12,565 nucleotides of DNA, taken from Rhodospirillales bacterium. GTDB taxonomy: Bacteria; Pseudomonadota; Alphaproteobacteria; Rhodospirillales; Defluviicoccaceae. Location: positions 1-12,565 of the forward strand of contig JAUXFS010000010.1 of assembly GCA_030622775.1 (NCBI GenBank), given 5' to 3'. A program made the translations under genes and the position numbers. Each line of letters opens with the position of its first letter. Position 1 is the stretch's first letter. Of the stretch, positions 1-6,446 are shown one piece after another. Below the pieces are notes generated by a model. That model made no database searches and had not been told where the DNA came from. It saw only the letters and a list, made by a program, of their open reading frames with translations.

Positions 1-250
1 CGATACAACTGCTTCCGTTCACACACCAAATGAATGTCGGCTTTTGGATGGTGTATCACGCGATCCCGCAGACAATAAATTGTGCAAATAAAGCGAGTAC
101 CGAGATTGCCCCTCCCATGTTCATCCCAAGTTCATCGCTGGATAAACGCAGGATCGGCGTGCATCCGTCAACCGACAGGCCACGGGCGGGTCCGTCGCCG
201 CCTTCCGACCAAGGCCTCGAAACGAACGCATCCTTCCGTGCGGTCGCGAA
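1..250. other. Non-coding stretch downstream of the 2OG oxygenase gene
   Basis: I see no convincing gene here. Short open frames exist on both strands, but none has a recognisable protein pattern or a convincing ribosome binding site, and those that run past base 250 lie over the 3' end of the oxygenase gene. The first ~130 bases are richer in A+T than the rest of the window. I found no clear hairpin followed by a T-run that would act as terminator for the minus-strand gene ending at 251, and no tRNA-like structure. Confidence 0.5.
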
Positions 251-937
251 TCAGCCGAGTCTCGACAGTCGTTTCATCAGGTGGGTGGAAAGCCGGTCGA
301 ACTTCTGGAGGTACTGAGCCTTCTTGTTCGGTTTGAGCCAGTTCATCTGTAACATACGGCGCTCGCCGACGAACCGTTTGTGCCCATGGAAGGAGTGGTC
401 CGCACGCCGGAAGGCCAAAAACGTGCCCGCCACAGGCTGAACCTCGGCGGCGTAGTCCTCTATATCCTCTTTCGACCGGAGCATCCGAAGCTTGCCGCCT
501 TCGTGCTCCCACTCGGTGTTGAAATAGAGCAACGCGGTTACGATCTTGCTCCGATGATCGGTGTGGATGTTGCCGTCGCTGGCCTCGCAGTACTTGCGGA
601 CGGTAATCGTCATCGGAGCCCCCACCAACTCCATCCCAAGCTTTGCACCCAGGTTCTCCGAGAACTCATCACTGTTCAAAGCTTCCAGGAGCCGCCCGAA
701 GCCCGGTCCATATTCCAGTCGTTCGGGCGGGTAATTGGCTGGATCGCGGATCAAGGGGTAGTCCTGAATCGCCGCCGCAAGCGCTCTTCCCCTCAAAAAC
801 CTGGGGACGACAACGAAGTCGAATGGCTCACTTTCGAGCGTTGCCGCGTCCAACGCGGCAAAATCAAAAATTGATTCACCGTATTCGGCGATAGGCGCGG
901 CGCTTAGCAAGGCTCTCCCTTTCGGGCTCCCAATCAC
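251..937 (-). CDS. 2OG-Fe(II) oxygenase family protein
   Basis: This is a predicted 228-residue cytoplasmic dioxygenase that would couple 2-oxoglutarate decarboxylation to hydroxylation of an unknown substrate. The double-stranded beta-helix signature is visible: an H-x-D pair (H125, D127, in NIHTDHRSKIV), a distal His (H184, in HSFHGHK) and an Arg pair nine to ten residues later (R193/R194, in GERRML) suited to bind the 2OG carboxylate. The stretch between (ALLYFNTEWEHEGGKLRML) resembles prolyl-4-hydroxylase-like members. The start is uncertain. GTG at 937 has no good ribosome binding site, whereas an in-frame TTG at 910 follows AAAGGGAG at a workable distance, giving 219 residues. The gene is divergent from the sulfotransferase at 1219 and ends the island on its left side. 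A role in modifying a glycan or lipid made by the neighbours is inferred from position only. Confidence 0.85.
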   Translation of the reverse strand: MIGSPKGRALLSAAPIAEYGESIFDFAALDAATLESEPFDFVVVPRFLRGRALAAAIQDYPLIRDPANYPPERLEYGPGFGRLLEALNSDEFSENLGAKLGMELVGAPMTITVRKYCEASDGNIHTDHRSKIVTALLYFNTEWEHEGGKLRMLRSKEDIEDYAAEVQPVAGTFLAFRRADHSFHGHKRFVGERRMLQMNWLKPNKKAQYLQKFDRLSTHLMKRLSRLG

Positions 938-1005
938 AATTCAACAGCTGCGCGCTCGCCAACGTCTGGCTCACCGGCGCTCAACTCTAGCGTATCGTAC
1001 CCTGT

Positions 1006-1043
1006 CCCGTTGGACGGGTCCAGTGTCCATGATATAAGCATGG
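1006..1043. repeat. Two adjacent short inverted repeats in the divergent spacer
   Basis: CCCGT (1006-1010) and ACGGG (1014-1018) form a 5-bp stem with a 3-base loop, and CCATG (1027-1031) and CATGG (1039-1043) form a second 5-bp dyad around ATATAAG. They lie 70-105 bases upstream of the oxygenase start and could be an operator for either divergent gene. Each stem is short enough to occur by chance, so this is only a candidate. Confidence 0.25.
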
Positions 1044-1204
1044 GGTGCTCTGTGTAAAATGTGAATGCTTATAAATTCTCAAAAAAGGCCCCATCGTTGA
1101 CGAGGCACTATGCCCCCCTTGGGTTGCTCCAAAAATGACATCTGAAATCATGTGGTGCACCCACGCCGCCAATTCAAATTTCCGCGGGCCCTAAAGCGCA
1201 GAAT

Positions 1205-1210
1205 AAAGGT
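1205..1210 (+). promoter_or_regulatory. Ribosome binding site supporting the GTG start at 1219
   Basis: AAAGGT lies eight bases before the GTG at 1219. No in-frame ATG occurs until codon 62, which is already inside the PAPS-binding region, so this site decides the start of the sulfotransferase. The only nearby alternative is GTG at 1255, which has no comparable upstream motif. Confidence 0.55.
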
Positions 1211-1218
1211 TTAAAATA

Positions 1219-2184
1219 GTGCCGCCTAGAGTTTCAGAAATAATACCTCATATAGTGCCCTTTGCACTGTTTTTCTTACCAAAGAATAGAACAAAAAAAA
1301 TAGAACGCTGGCTTAGAGGGCGTGAAGAATTTCGGAAATTGCAATTGGCTGACTGCGCTGTCGTTTCATGGGGAAAAAGTGGCCGCACTTGGTTTCGCCT
1401 TATGCTTTCACGGTACTATCAGATCAGGTATGATCTCTCCGAAAAGAATTTTCTTGAGTTCGACAATTTACATGCAGAGAACCCAGATATTCCCAAAATT
1501 CTGTTTTCGCACGGGAACTATATCAGGGACTACACGAACAACTGGGGTACCAAGGCTGATTTTTACGACAAAAAGATAATTTTGTTGGTTCGGGATCCAA
1601 GAGACGTTGCCGTCTCCCAATATTTCCAATGGAAGTTCCGGATGCGGCCGGCAAAAAAACGCCTCAACGATTATCCGGCGCATGGGGAGGACGTCTCCGT
1701 GTTCGAATTCGTCATGAACCGGGATGCCGGTCTCCGACGTACCGTCGATTTCTTCAATGGCTGGGCGGGAGAGATTTCCCAGATACGCAACATCATGGTC
1801 GTTCGCTATGAGGATATGCGGACCGATCCGGAGGGCGTACTGAAGGAAGTCGTCGACTTTCTCGGGGCTCCCGGCTCGGCGGCGCAGGTCAAGGAAGCGG
1901 TCGCTTTCGCCGCGTATGAAAACATGAAGAAGCTGGAGGAGAAAAACGCATTCGCTTCGAGCGGCCGGCGTCTCGTTCCCGGCGACAGGAAGAACCCCGA
2001 CTCGTTCAAGGTCCGTCGCGCCAAGGTCGGTGGCTACCGGGACTACTTCGACGACGATCAACTCATCGAGATCGATCGGTTCGTGCGCGATTCGCTATCC
2101 CCGATCTACCGCTATGAAGTCGATGGCCCTGCTTCGGATGCCGAACCGGCGAAAACGGGTTCCGGGGAACGACCGGCCGGGTGA
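1219..2184 (+). CDS. PAPS-dependent sulfotransferase (copy 1)
   Basis: A 321-residue sulfotransferase-fold protein expected to move a sulfuryl group from PAPS to a hydroxyl or amino group of an unknown acceptor. The 5'-phosphosulfate loop is WGKSGRTW (K53), with Gly where most SULT-type enzymes have Pro before the Lys. The 3'-phosphate site is LLVRDPRDVAVS (R125, S133). RRAKVGGYRDYF (266-277) matches the C-terminal RKGxxGDWK PAPS motif, and H98 (in FSHGNY) sits at the catalytic base position. A short hydrophobic N-terminal stretch (IVPFALFFL, 12-20) may touch the membrane. It starts at GTG. It is the only plus-strand gene, running convergently into the GT8-like gene with a 39-base gap. Its first third is A+T-rich (about 42% G+C by hand count at 1261-1620) against about 58% at 1621-1920. 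It is a close paralogue of the protein encoded at 3213-4160. Confidence 0.92.
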   Translation: MPPRVSEIIPHIVPFALFFLPKNRTKKIERWLRGREEFRKLQLADCAVVSWGKSGRTWFRLMLSRYYQIRYDLSEKNFLEFDNLHAENPDIPKILFSHGNYIRDYTNNWGTKADFYDKKIILLVRDPRDVAVSQYFQWKFRMRPAKKRLNDYPAHGEDVSVFEFVMNRDAGLRRTVDFFNGWAGEISQIRNIMVVRYEDMRTDPEGVLKEVVDFLGAPGSAAQVKEAVAFAAYENMKKLEEKNAFASSGRRLVPGDRKNPDSFKVRRAKVGGYRDYFDDDQLIEIDRFVRDSLSPIYRYEVDGPASDAEPAKTGSGERPAG

Positions 2185-2193
2185 TACCAACCT
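2182..2193 (+). repeat. TGATACCAACCT repeat over the sulfotransferase 1 stop codon
   Basis: The 12 bases TGATACCAACCT begin with the TGA stop of this gene. The identical 12-mer begins with the stop codon of the paralogue on the minus strand (3215 back to 3204), and a one-base variant of its first nine bases covers the stop of the third sulfotransferase at 5423. The function is unknown: it could be part of a dispersed short palindromic element or a remnant of gene duplication. Confidence 0.55.
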
Positions 2194-2223
2194 CTCTCCC
2201 GCCACAAACCGGCCAGTCGGAGG

Positions 2224-3114
2224 TCAGGCGGCGAGCGGCGGCGTCCGGTCAATGACCTCGAAAGCGTCGTGGCGCACGTGATTGCGCTCCATCTGGTCGC
2301 GTAACATATCCTCGGAGATGACCCCTTTCTCGACGCATTCGCGCAGCAGTCCGAAGAAGAACATCTCCTGATTGGGGTCGGGGTGCGACCGATACCGCCC
2401 CAACATCCCGTAGTCGCCGAACAACTGTCTGCGCGCCCGCCGGAACCAACCGAGGGGTGCGAACCTGTGGGTCTTTTCGGACGGCCTGAAGTCGACCGGA
2501 AGCCCGGTCTTCCACGGTTGGGTCCAGCGTTTGGTGTTGTGGAGCATCCTTGTTTTCGGCGTCAGGCGGTCGAAATCGTTCCATTCGGCTTCCAACATGC
2601 CCATGGTCTCGCGCGGCTCGAGCTTGAGGAACATCCAGTCCATGTAGTCGCGCTTGAACTCGAACATCTCGTTGAACTGCTCCTCGCACCGCCAACCGGT
2701 CAGTTTGGCGCAGTCGAGCAGCATCACACTGCTGGCGAAACCCTTCGAGTCGCCGCGCGGCCGGCACATCAGCGCCGCGCCCCGCATGTCCCGGGTCAAA
2801 AGCTCATGGACATCGCCCGCCGCGAACACATCCGGGTCGATGACCACCGCCCGGCCCTGATAGCCCATGATCTCGGGCGGCGTGAACCTCAGCGGCGTAA
2901 ACGACTGCAGGTCGTCCATCCGCCACTCCCGTTTGATGCCGCCGCGCTGGTAGACCTGCCCTTCCCTGGCCCACAGGAACGGAGAATCCTTGGTATCGAC
3001 GATCCGCACGTCGAACTTGTCGCCATGGGCGCTGTTGCGCCTGAGCGAGTACTCCGAAACCAGCGCCCCGACGATCTGGCGATGGTTGGTATGAATGAAG
3101 ACGCAATCCTTCAT
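2224..3114 (-). CDS. GT8-like (GT-A fold) glycosyltransferase
   Basis: A 296-residue protein with features of metal-dependent GT-A glycosyltransferases near family 8 (glycogenin/galactosyltransferase type). AVVIDPDVF (89-97) is a beta-strand followed by the D-x-D motif that would bind a divalent metal and the nucleotide-sugar diphosphate. SSVMLLD (128-134) is a usual acceptor-side strand, and LHNT...QPWKTG (191-204) resembles the C-terminal H-x(n)-PW element of GT8 enzymes. A second conserved-looking block, RYRSHPDPNQEMFFFGLL (240-257), lies near the C-terminus. No signal peptide or membrane segment is seen, so a cytoplasmic role in building a glycan or glycolipid is likely. The start is ATG, with AGGGG about ten bases upstream. 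It follows sulfotransferase 2 on the same strand after 98 bases. Sugar donor and acceptor cannot be predicted. Confidence 0.72.
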   Translation of the reverse strand: MKDCVFIHTNHRQIVGALVSEYSLRRNSAHGDKFDVRIVDTKDSPFLWAREGQVYQRGGIKREWRMDDLQSFTPLRFTPPEIMGYQGRAVVIDPDVFAAGDVHELLTRDMRGAALMCRPRGDSKGFASSVMLLDCAKLTGWRCEEQFNEMFEFKRDYMDWMFLKLEPRETMGMLEAEWNDFDRLTPKTRMLHNTKRWTQPWKTGLPVDFRPSEKTHRFAPLGWFRRARRQLFGDYGMLGRYRSHPDPNQEMFFFGLLRECVEKGVISEDMLRDQMERNHVRHDAFEVIDRTPPLAA

Positions 3115-3203
3115 GGCCCAGACCCCTGGTTTGAGGGAACAGGAGAGGAACGTTCATAGCAGAATTCCGCCTCTACCCGCAAGGAACAACGACCTCCCAA
3201 CGC

Positions 3204-3215
3204 AGGTTGGTATCA
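3204..3215 (-). repeat. TGATACCAACCT repeat over the sulfotransferase 2 stop codon
   Basis: Read on the minus strand, TGATACCAACCT starts with the TGA stop of the gene at 3213-4160 and is identical to the 12-mer at 2182-2193. Here CCAA is followed six bases later by TTGG (3197-3200), giving a small dyad with the same 6-base loop size as the better palindrome at 5400-5423. Confidence 0.55.
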
Positions 3216-4160
3216 GGCACCCGTCGCCCGAATCTTCTGACCCGAGTCCATGTAGCCGAAAGCCTGTGACAACCGTTGGCGGATGACTTCGTCGACCTTG
3301 GCGATCTCCTCCGCGTTGAAGTAGTCGCGATAGCCGCCGACCTTGGCGCGCCTCACTTTGTAGGACTCGGGGTTGTTGCGATCCTTGGGCACCATGCGGC
3401 CGCCGCTCAACCAAAAGGTCTTCTTCTCCTCCATCTTGCGCATGTTTTCGACCGACGAGAACTCGACCGCCTCGTGGACCTGCTCGGCCGTACCCGGGGT
3501 TTCCATGAATTCGAGAATACGGCTCAAGGTCGCCTCCGGCTGGGTGCGCAAATCCTCGTAGCGAACGATCAACAACGATGTGATCCGCCCCAATTCGTCG
3601 GCCCAGCCGTTCATGAAGTCGATGACCTTGGGAAGGCCGGCGTCCGGCTGGATGACGAAGTCGAAGATCGAAACGTCCTCGCTATGATCCGGGTACTTGT
3701 TCAGCTCCTTCTTGTGCGGCTTCATCCGGTGCTTCCACTGATGGAACTGGGACACGGCAACGTCGGCGGGGTTGCGGACCAGTAGCACGACCTTCCTGTC
3801 GTAGTAATCGACCTTGGAGTCGTCGTGGCCGGTGTAGTCCTTGAGGTAGTTGTCATGGGTGAAGAAAATCTTCGGGATCGCGCGGTTCTTGTAATGCAGG
3901 TTGTCGAAACCGATGAGATGGCGCGCCGAGAGGCCGTGCTTGACCTGATAGAAGCGGGACAACATCACCCGCACCCAGGTTCGCCCGCTCTTGCCGAACG
4001 AGACGATGACGCAATCGGCCTTGCGCAGTTTCTGGTATTGCTCGCGACCGCGTAGCCAGCGTTCGATTTCGATCTTCTTTTGCTTCGGCAGGAAGAACAG
4101 GGTCCACAGCACCAGACAGCGCGTGACCTTCTTGATGATGGACTGCAGCGCAGGTCTCAT
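3213..4160 (-). CDS. PAPS-dependent sulfotransferase (copy 2)
   Basis: A 315-residue sulfotransferase, predicted to use PAPS as donor. Motifs in order: SFGKSGRTW (5'-phosphosulfate loop, K57), FFTHDNY with H102 at the catalytic base position, VVLLVRNPADVAVS (3'-phosphate site, R129 and S137), and RRAKVGGYRDYF (270-281), the counterpart of the RKGxxGDWK motif. It aligns with copy 1 without a gap at a constant offset of four residues, from the LFFLPK near the N-terminus to the C-terminal region. By eye about half the residues are identical, so the two are paralogues in opposite orientation with the GT8-like gene between them. Residues 14-25 are hydrophobic (RCLVLWTLFFLP) and may form a short membrane contact. 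The ATG at 4160 follows GGGGA about ten bases upstream. The gene lies 98 bases after the ELM1-family gene and probably shares its transcript or has its own promoter near 4200-4229. Confidence 0.93.
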   Translation of the reverse strand: MRPALQSIIKKVTRCLVLWTLFFLPKQKKIEIERWLRGREQYQKLRKADCVIVSFGKSGRTWVRVMLSRFYQVKHGLSARHLIGFDNLHYKNRAIPKIFFTHDNYLKDYTGHDDSKVDYYDRKVVLLVRNPADVAVSQFHQWKHRMKPHKKELNKYPDHSEDVSIFDFVIQPDAGLPKVIDFMNGWADELGRITSLLIVRYEDLRTQPEATLSRILEFMETPGTAEQVHEAVEFSSVENMRKMEEKKTFWLSGGRMVPKDRNNPESYKVRRAKVGGYRDYFNAEEIAKVDEVIRQRLSQAFGYMDSGQKIRATGA

Positions 4161-4199
4161 TCCACAGCGTCCCCAAAGATTGACGATAGAATCCCTTCA

Positions 4200-4229
4200 G
4201 CTATAGCAAGGGAGAGTGTGCAGGTGCAA
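4200..4229 (-). promoter_or_regulatory. Possible sigma70-type promoter before sulfotransferase 2
   Basis: On the minus strand TTGCAC (4229-4224) and TATAGC (4205-4200) are separated by 18 bases, about 40 bases upstream of the ATG at 4160. Each box is an imperfect match to the consensus. The 98-base spacer is long enough to hold a promoter, but read-through from the upstream gene is equally possible. Confidence 0.25.
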
Positions 4230-4258
4230 CATCACGGTTCGTGCTGCAACCTTTGTTA

Positions 4259-5398
4259 TCAGTCGCGTTCCATCAGCGCCTTGATCCTGGTCACCACCCG
4301 GGCGAGGTCGTCGGGCACCTGTCCCCGCGGCGGCTGCAAACCGTTGCCCGGGGCCGATGCGAGGCCGCGATCGATCAGCATCCGATAAAATGCCCGGAAG
4401 TCCCGCGTTGGGGCAATCAGGCCGAGGCGATAGAGCGCCTTGGCGAGACGATGGCGGAGGCTTTCTTCTCCGGGCCCGGCGGCCGGCGCGAAAAGCCGTC
4501 GGGTCAGCGACCGGCGAATCTGGTCGAACGCCCCCAGCCGTCCGGTCGGCAGCTCGAAGATCTCGAGCGCCTTGCCCATGCGGGCGACCTCGACGATCAT
4601 CGAGATGCTGTCGCCGGTGACGACGAAGCCGTCGGCAAGGCCGAGAAGGGCGTGGTAGGGGTTCTCGGTGGCGTCGGCCGTCCACTCGAACAGGTGGCCA
4701 GCGGACGGCAGCCTCGCTTTCAGCGCATCGACAACCGCCGGGGGCGTGCGTCGGCTGGTGGTGATGTACGGCGTCCCGCCTTCGACCGCGACCTTGGCCA
4801 CGGATTCGATCAATCGGTTTACCGCCTTGGCGTCGAAGACGAAGGGACCGGTCGGGCCGCCGATCAGAAAGGCGATCAGCGGCCGCGGCAGGTCCGCGAA
4901 GCGGGACTCCCAGGTCTCCACGGCGGCGGCGACGGCGGCTTCGTTAACCTGCATCAGCGGCAGGGTGATCGGCAGGACAATGTCCAGCGGCGGCAGCTGG
5001 TTCTCGCCGCTGGGTATGATCAGGTCGAAGGTTTCGAGCCTGGTCGAGGGCTTGCCGATGACGACGATCTTGGTGCGTCCCCCCGCTTGCTCGCGGATCC
5101 ACATCGCCGCCATCGAAGGCCGGCGGCCGACGGTGATGATCAGATCCGGCCAGGGCGGTTCGAGCGGATCGGAACGTTCGGCGTCGATGTGATGGAGCGA
5201 TGCCTCGACCCGCGGCTTGCCGAAGACGTAGGGTTCCCGCATTTGCAGGTACTTGTGCTCACAGACCCAGCCGAGGCCGTGTTCGATCGGGTAGACCTGC
5301 GCGTTGTCGCCGCGCTTGTCGCCGAGCACCAGCCAGACGCGTGGATGAGCCTCTTCGCCGGCGGTCATGGCCGTTGCCGGGTTTTCCTGGGCGCGCAT
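4259..5398 (-). CDS. ELM1-family (DUF1022) GT-B-like protein
   Basis: A 379-residue protein of the family named after plant mitochondrial fission factor ELM1 (PF06258 type), which in bacteria is thought to be a GT-B-like glycosyltransferase. Visible blocks are VLGDKRGDNAQV (24-35), DLIITVGRRPSMAAMW (85-100), IGKPSTRLETFDLIIPS (114-130), LIGGPTGPF (178-186), TSRRTP (214-219), NPYHALLGLADGFVVTGDSISM (246-267) and EIFELP (279-284). The NPY...VTGDS...M block resembles the nucleotide-binding C-terminal half of GT-B enzymes. There is no signal peptide or membrane segment. ATG at 5398 lies 22 bases after the stop of sulfotransferase 3 and has no clear ribosome binding site. A second ATG at 5368 (residue 11) is possible, and the first clearly family-like sequence begins near residue 21. 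The enzymatic activity of bacterial members is not established to my knowledge. Its place between sulfotransferases suggests a role in the same glycan pathway. Confidence 0.85.
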   Translation of the reverse strand: MRAQENPATAMTAGEEAHPRVWLVLGDKRGDNAQVYPIEHGLGWVCEHKYLQMREPYVFGKPRVEASLHHIDAERSDPLEPPWPDLIITVGRRPSMAAMWIREQAGGRTKIVVIGKPSTRLETFDLIIPSGENQLPPLDIVLPITLPLMQVNEAAVAAAVETWESRFADLPRPLIAFLIGGPTGPFVFDAKAVNRLIESVAKVAVEGGTPYITTSRRTPPAVVDALKARLPSAGHLFEWTADATENPYHALLGLADGFVVTGDSISMIVEVARMGKALEIFELPTGRLGAFDQIRRSLTRRLFAPAAGPGEESLRHRLAKALYRLGLIAPTRDFRAFYRMLIDRGLASAPGNGLQPPRGQVPDDLARVVTRIKALMERD

Positions 5399-5399
5399 G

Positions 5400-5423
5400 T
5401 CATACCAACGAGCATTGATATCA
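5400..5423 (-). repeat. Imperfect palindrome TGATATCAA-N6-TTGGTATGA over the sulfotransferase 3 stop
   Basis: On the minus strand TGATATCAA (5423-5415) is separated by TGCTCG from TTGGTATGA (5408-5400). Seven of nine positions pair, eight if a G-U pair is counted in RNA. The left arm begins with the TGA stop of the sulfotransferase gene and the right arm ends just before the ELM1-family ATG. The left arm differs by one base from the TGATACCAA found at both other sulfotransferase stops. There is no following U-run, so it is not a classical terminator. Confidence 0.5.
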
Positions 5424-6380
5424 GACCGCGAGGCGGCCCGGGCGCGTCGCGCCCTCGGGGCCGTAGCCGAAGGTTGGCGACAGTCGCGAAAACGTCAGTT
5501 CCTCGAGTTCGGCAACCTGCTCGGGGGTGAAGTAGTCCCGGTAACCGCCAACCTTTCCACGCCGCACCTTGAAGGTCTCCGGATCGTCGGGATTGCGCAG
5601 CGACATGCCGCCCTGACGGAAGAAGCCGCTGGTCTCGAGCTTCCGCAGGTTGTCGAACGATCCGAATTCGACGGCTTCGCCGATTTCCTCGTCGCTGAAG
5701 TCCTCACCCATCAGCTCGGTGATTCGTTTCAATGTCTCCGCCGGCTCGGAACGGAGATCCTCGTAGCGCACCAACAGCGCGCGGTCGCGCCCCGAAAGCT
5801 TTCGCTCCCAATCGTTCAGGTAGTCGATCAGGAACGGCAGGCCGATGTCGCTGTGCCTGACGAAGTCCCACATCTCGATCGTTCGCCGATCGATCGGGTG
5901 CTCGATGGAGTGATTGATCAGCTCTTGTTTTTGGGCCGACTGGCGCTTGGTGAACTGGAAATACCAGGAGACGGCGATGTCGAGCGGGTTGCGGGCGAGG
6001 AGCAGGGTCGGCGTCCCGCGGAGCGCCGGATCCGGTGACTCGGGGGAGAGCGCCCGCCCGACGCTTCCCTCGTAGCTGTAACAGCCGTTGGTGGCGGCAA
6101 ACCGGGGGATCGCCGGGTTTCGATTGGCGAGTTCGTCGGTGTTGCCGAGCAGCGACGCCGGCAGGTCGTAGCGCACCTGATAGAGGCGCGACAGCATGGC
6201 CTTGAGCCAGGTGTTGCCACTCTTGGGATGGGCGATGATGATCAATCCCGCCCTTCGCGCCTTGGCGAGCTCCAGTCGCGCCAGCAGGCGCTCGCGCACC
6301 GCGACGCGCCACGGAGTCGGCAAAACCGCCGTCGGCGCCAGGATCGACCACTTCTTCACGCCGTCGCTGAGTCGAAGCAT
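5421..6380 (-). CDS. Divergent sulfotransferase-family protein (copy 3, presumed catalytic His replaced)
   Basis: A 319-residue sulfotransferase-fold protein. The 5'-phosphosulfate loop is AHPKSGNTW (K53), with the usual Pro-Lys-Ser-Gly form. The 3'-phosphate site is LLLARNPLDIAVS (R130, S138). VRRGKVGGYRDYF (272-284) is the C-terminal PAPS-binding motif, even closer to RKGxxGDWK than in copies 1 and 2. The oddity is at residue 98: aligned without gaps from K53, it is Asn (in AATNGCY) where copies 1 and 2 have His at the presumed catalytic base, and no His occurs anywhere between residues 54 and 130. The protein may use another base, have a different acceptor, or bind PAPS without transfer. 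ATG at 6380 follows GTGGGGGCGGA. It begins the minus-strand island, 66 bases after the CoA-transferase stop, and is followed by the ELM1-family gene after 22 bases, likely co-transcribed. Confidence 0.88.
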   Translation of the reverse strand: MLRLSDGVKKWSILAPTAVLPTPWRVAVRERLLARLELAKARRAGLIIIAHPKSGNTWLKAMLSRLYQVRYDLPASLLGNTDELANRNPAIPRFAATNGCYSYEGSVGRALSPESPDPALRGTPTLLLARNPLDIAVSWYFQFTKRQSAQKQELINHSIEHPIDRRTIEMWDFVRHSDIGLPFLIDYLNDWERKLSGRDRALLVRYEDLRSEPAETLKRITELMGEDFSDEEIGEAVEFGSFDNLRKLETSGFFRQGGMSLRNPDDPETFKVRRGKVGGYRDYFTPEQVAELEELTFSRLSPTFGYGPEGATRPGRLAV

Positions 6381-6446
6381 TCCGCCCCCACTTTATCTTG
6401 CGAATAACGGGCGCGATGCTATCCGATGACGTTCGCAGGCGCAACA

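Larger units (their letters stand above)
938..1218. other. A+T-richer divergent intergenic region
   Basis: This 281-base spacer separates two divergent genes and must hold both of their promoters. It has several A+T-rich stretches, such as TTATAAAT at 1069-1076, but I could not pair any of them with a convincing -35 box at correct spacing. Two adjacent small inverted repeats lie at 1006-1043 (separate entry). A 61-codon open frame on the minus strand (987-1172) has no recognisable pattern and is probably chance. Confidence 0.45.

Noticed and set aside
987..1172. 61-codon minus-strand open frame between the divergent oxygenase and sulfotransferase genes
   Set aside because: It has no family pattern, sits in a promoter region, and is of a length expected by chance.
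2172..2215. CCGGCC repeats around the convergent sulfotransferase 1/GT8 junction as a bidirectional terminator
   Set aside because: The arms are short self-complementary GGCCGG-type words without a good long stem or flanking A/T runs.
4241..5530. 429-codon plus-strand open frame opposite the ELM1-family gene
   Set aside because: It covers the whole antisense strand of a gene whose family motifs are clear. Its composition is Gly/Arg/Asp-biased, typical of shadow frames.
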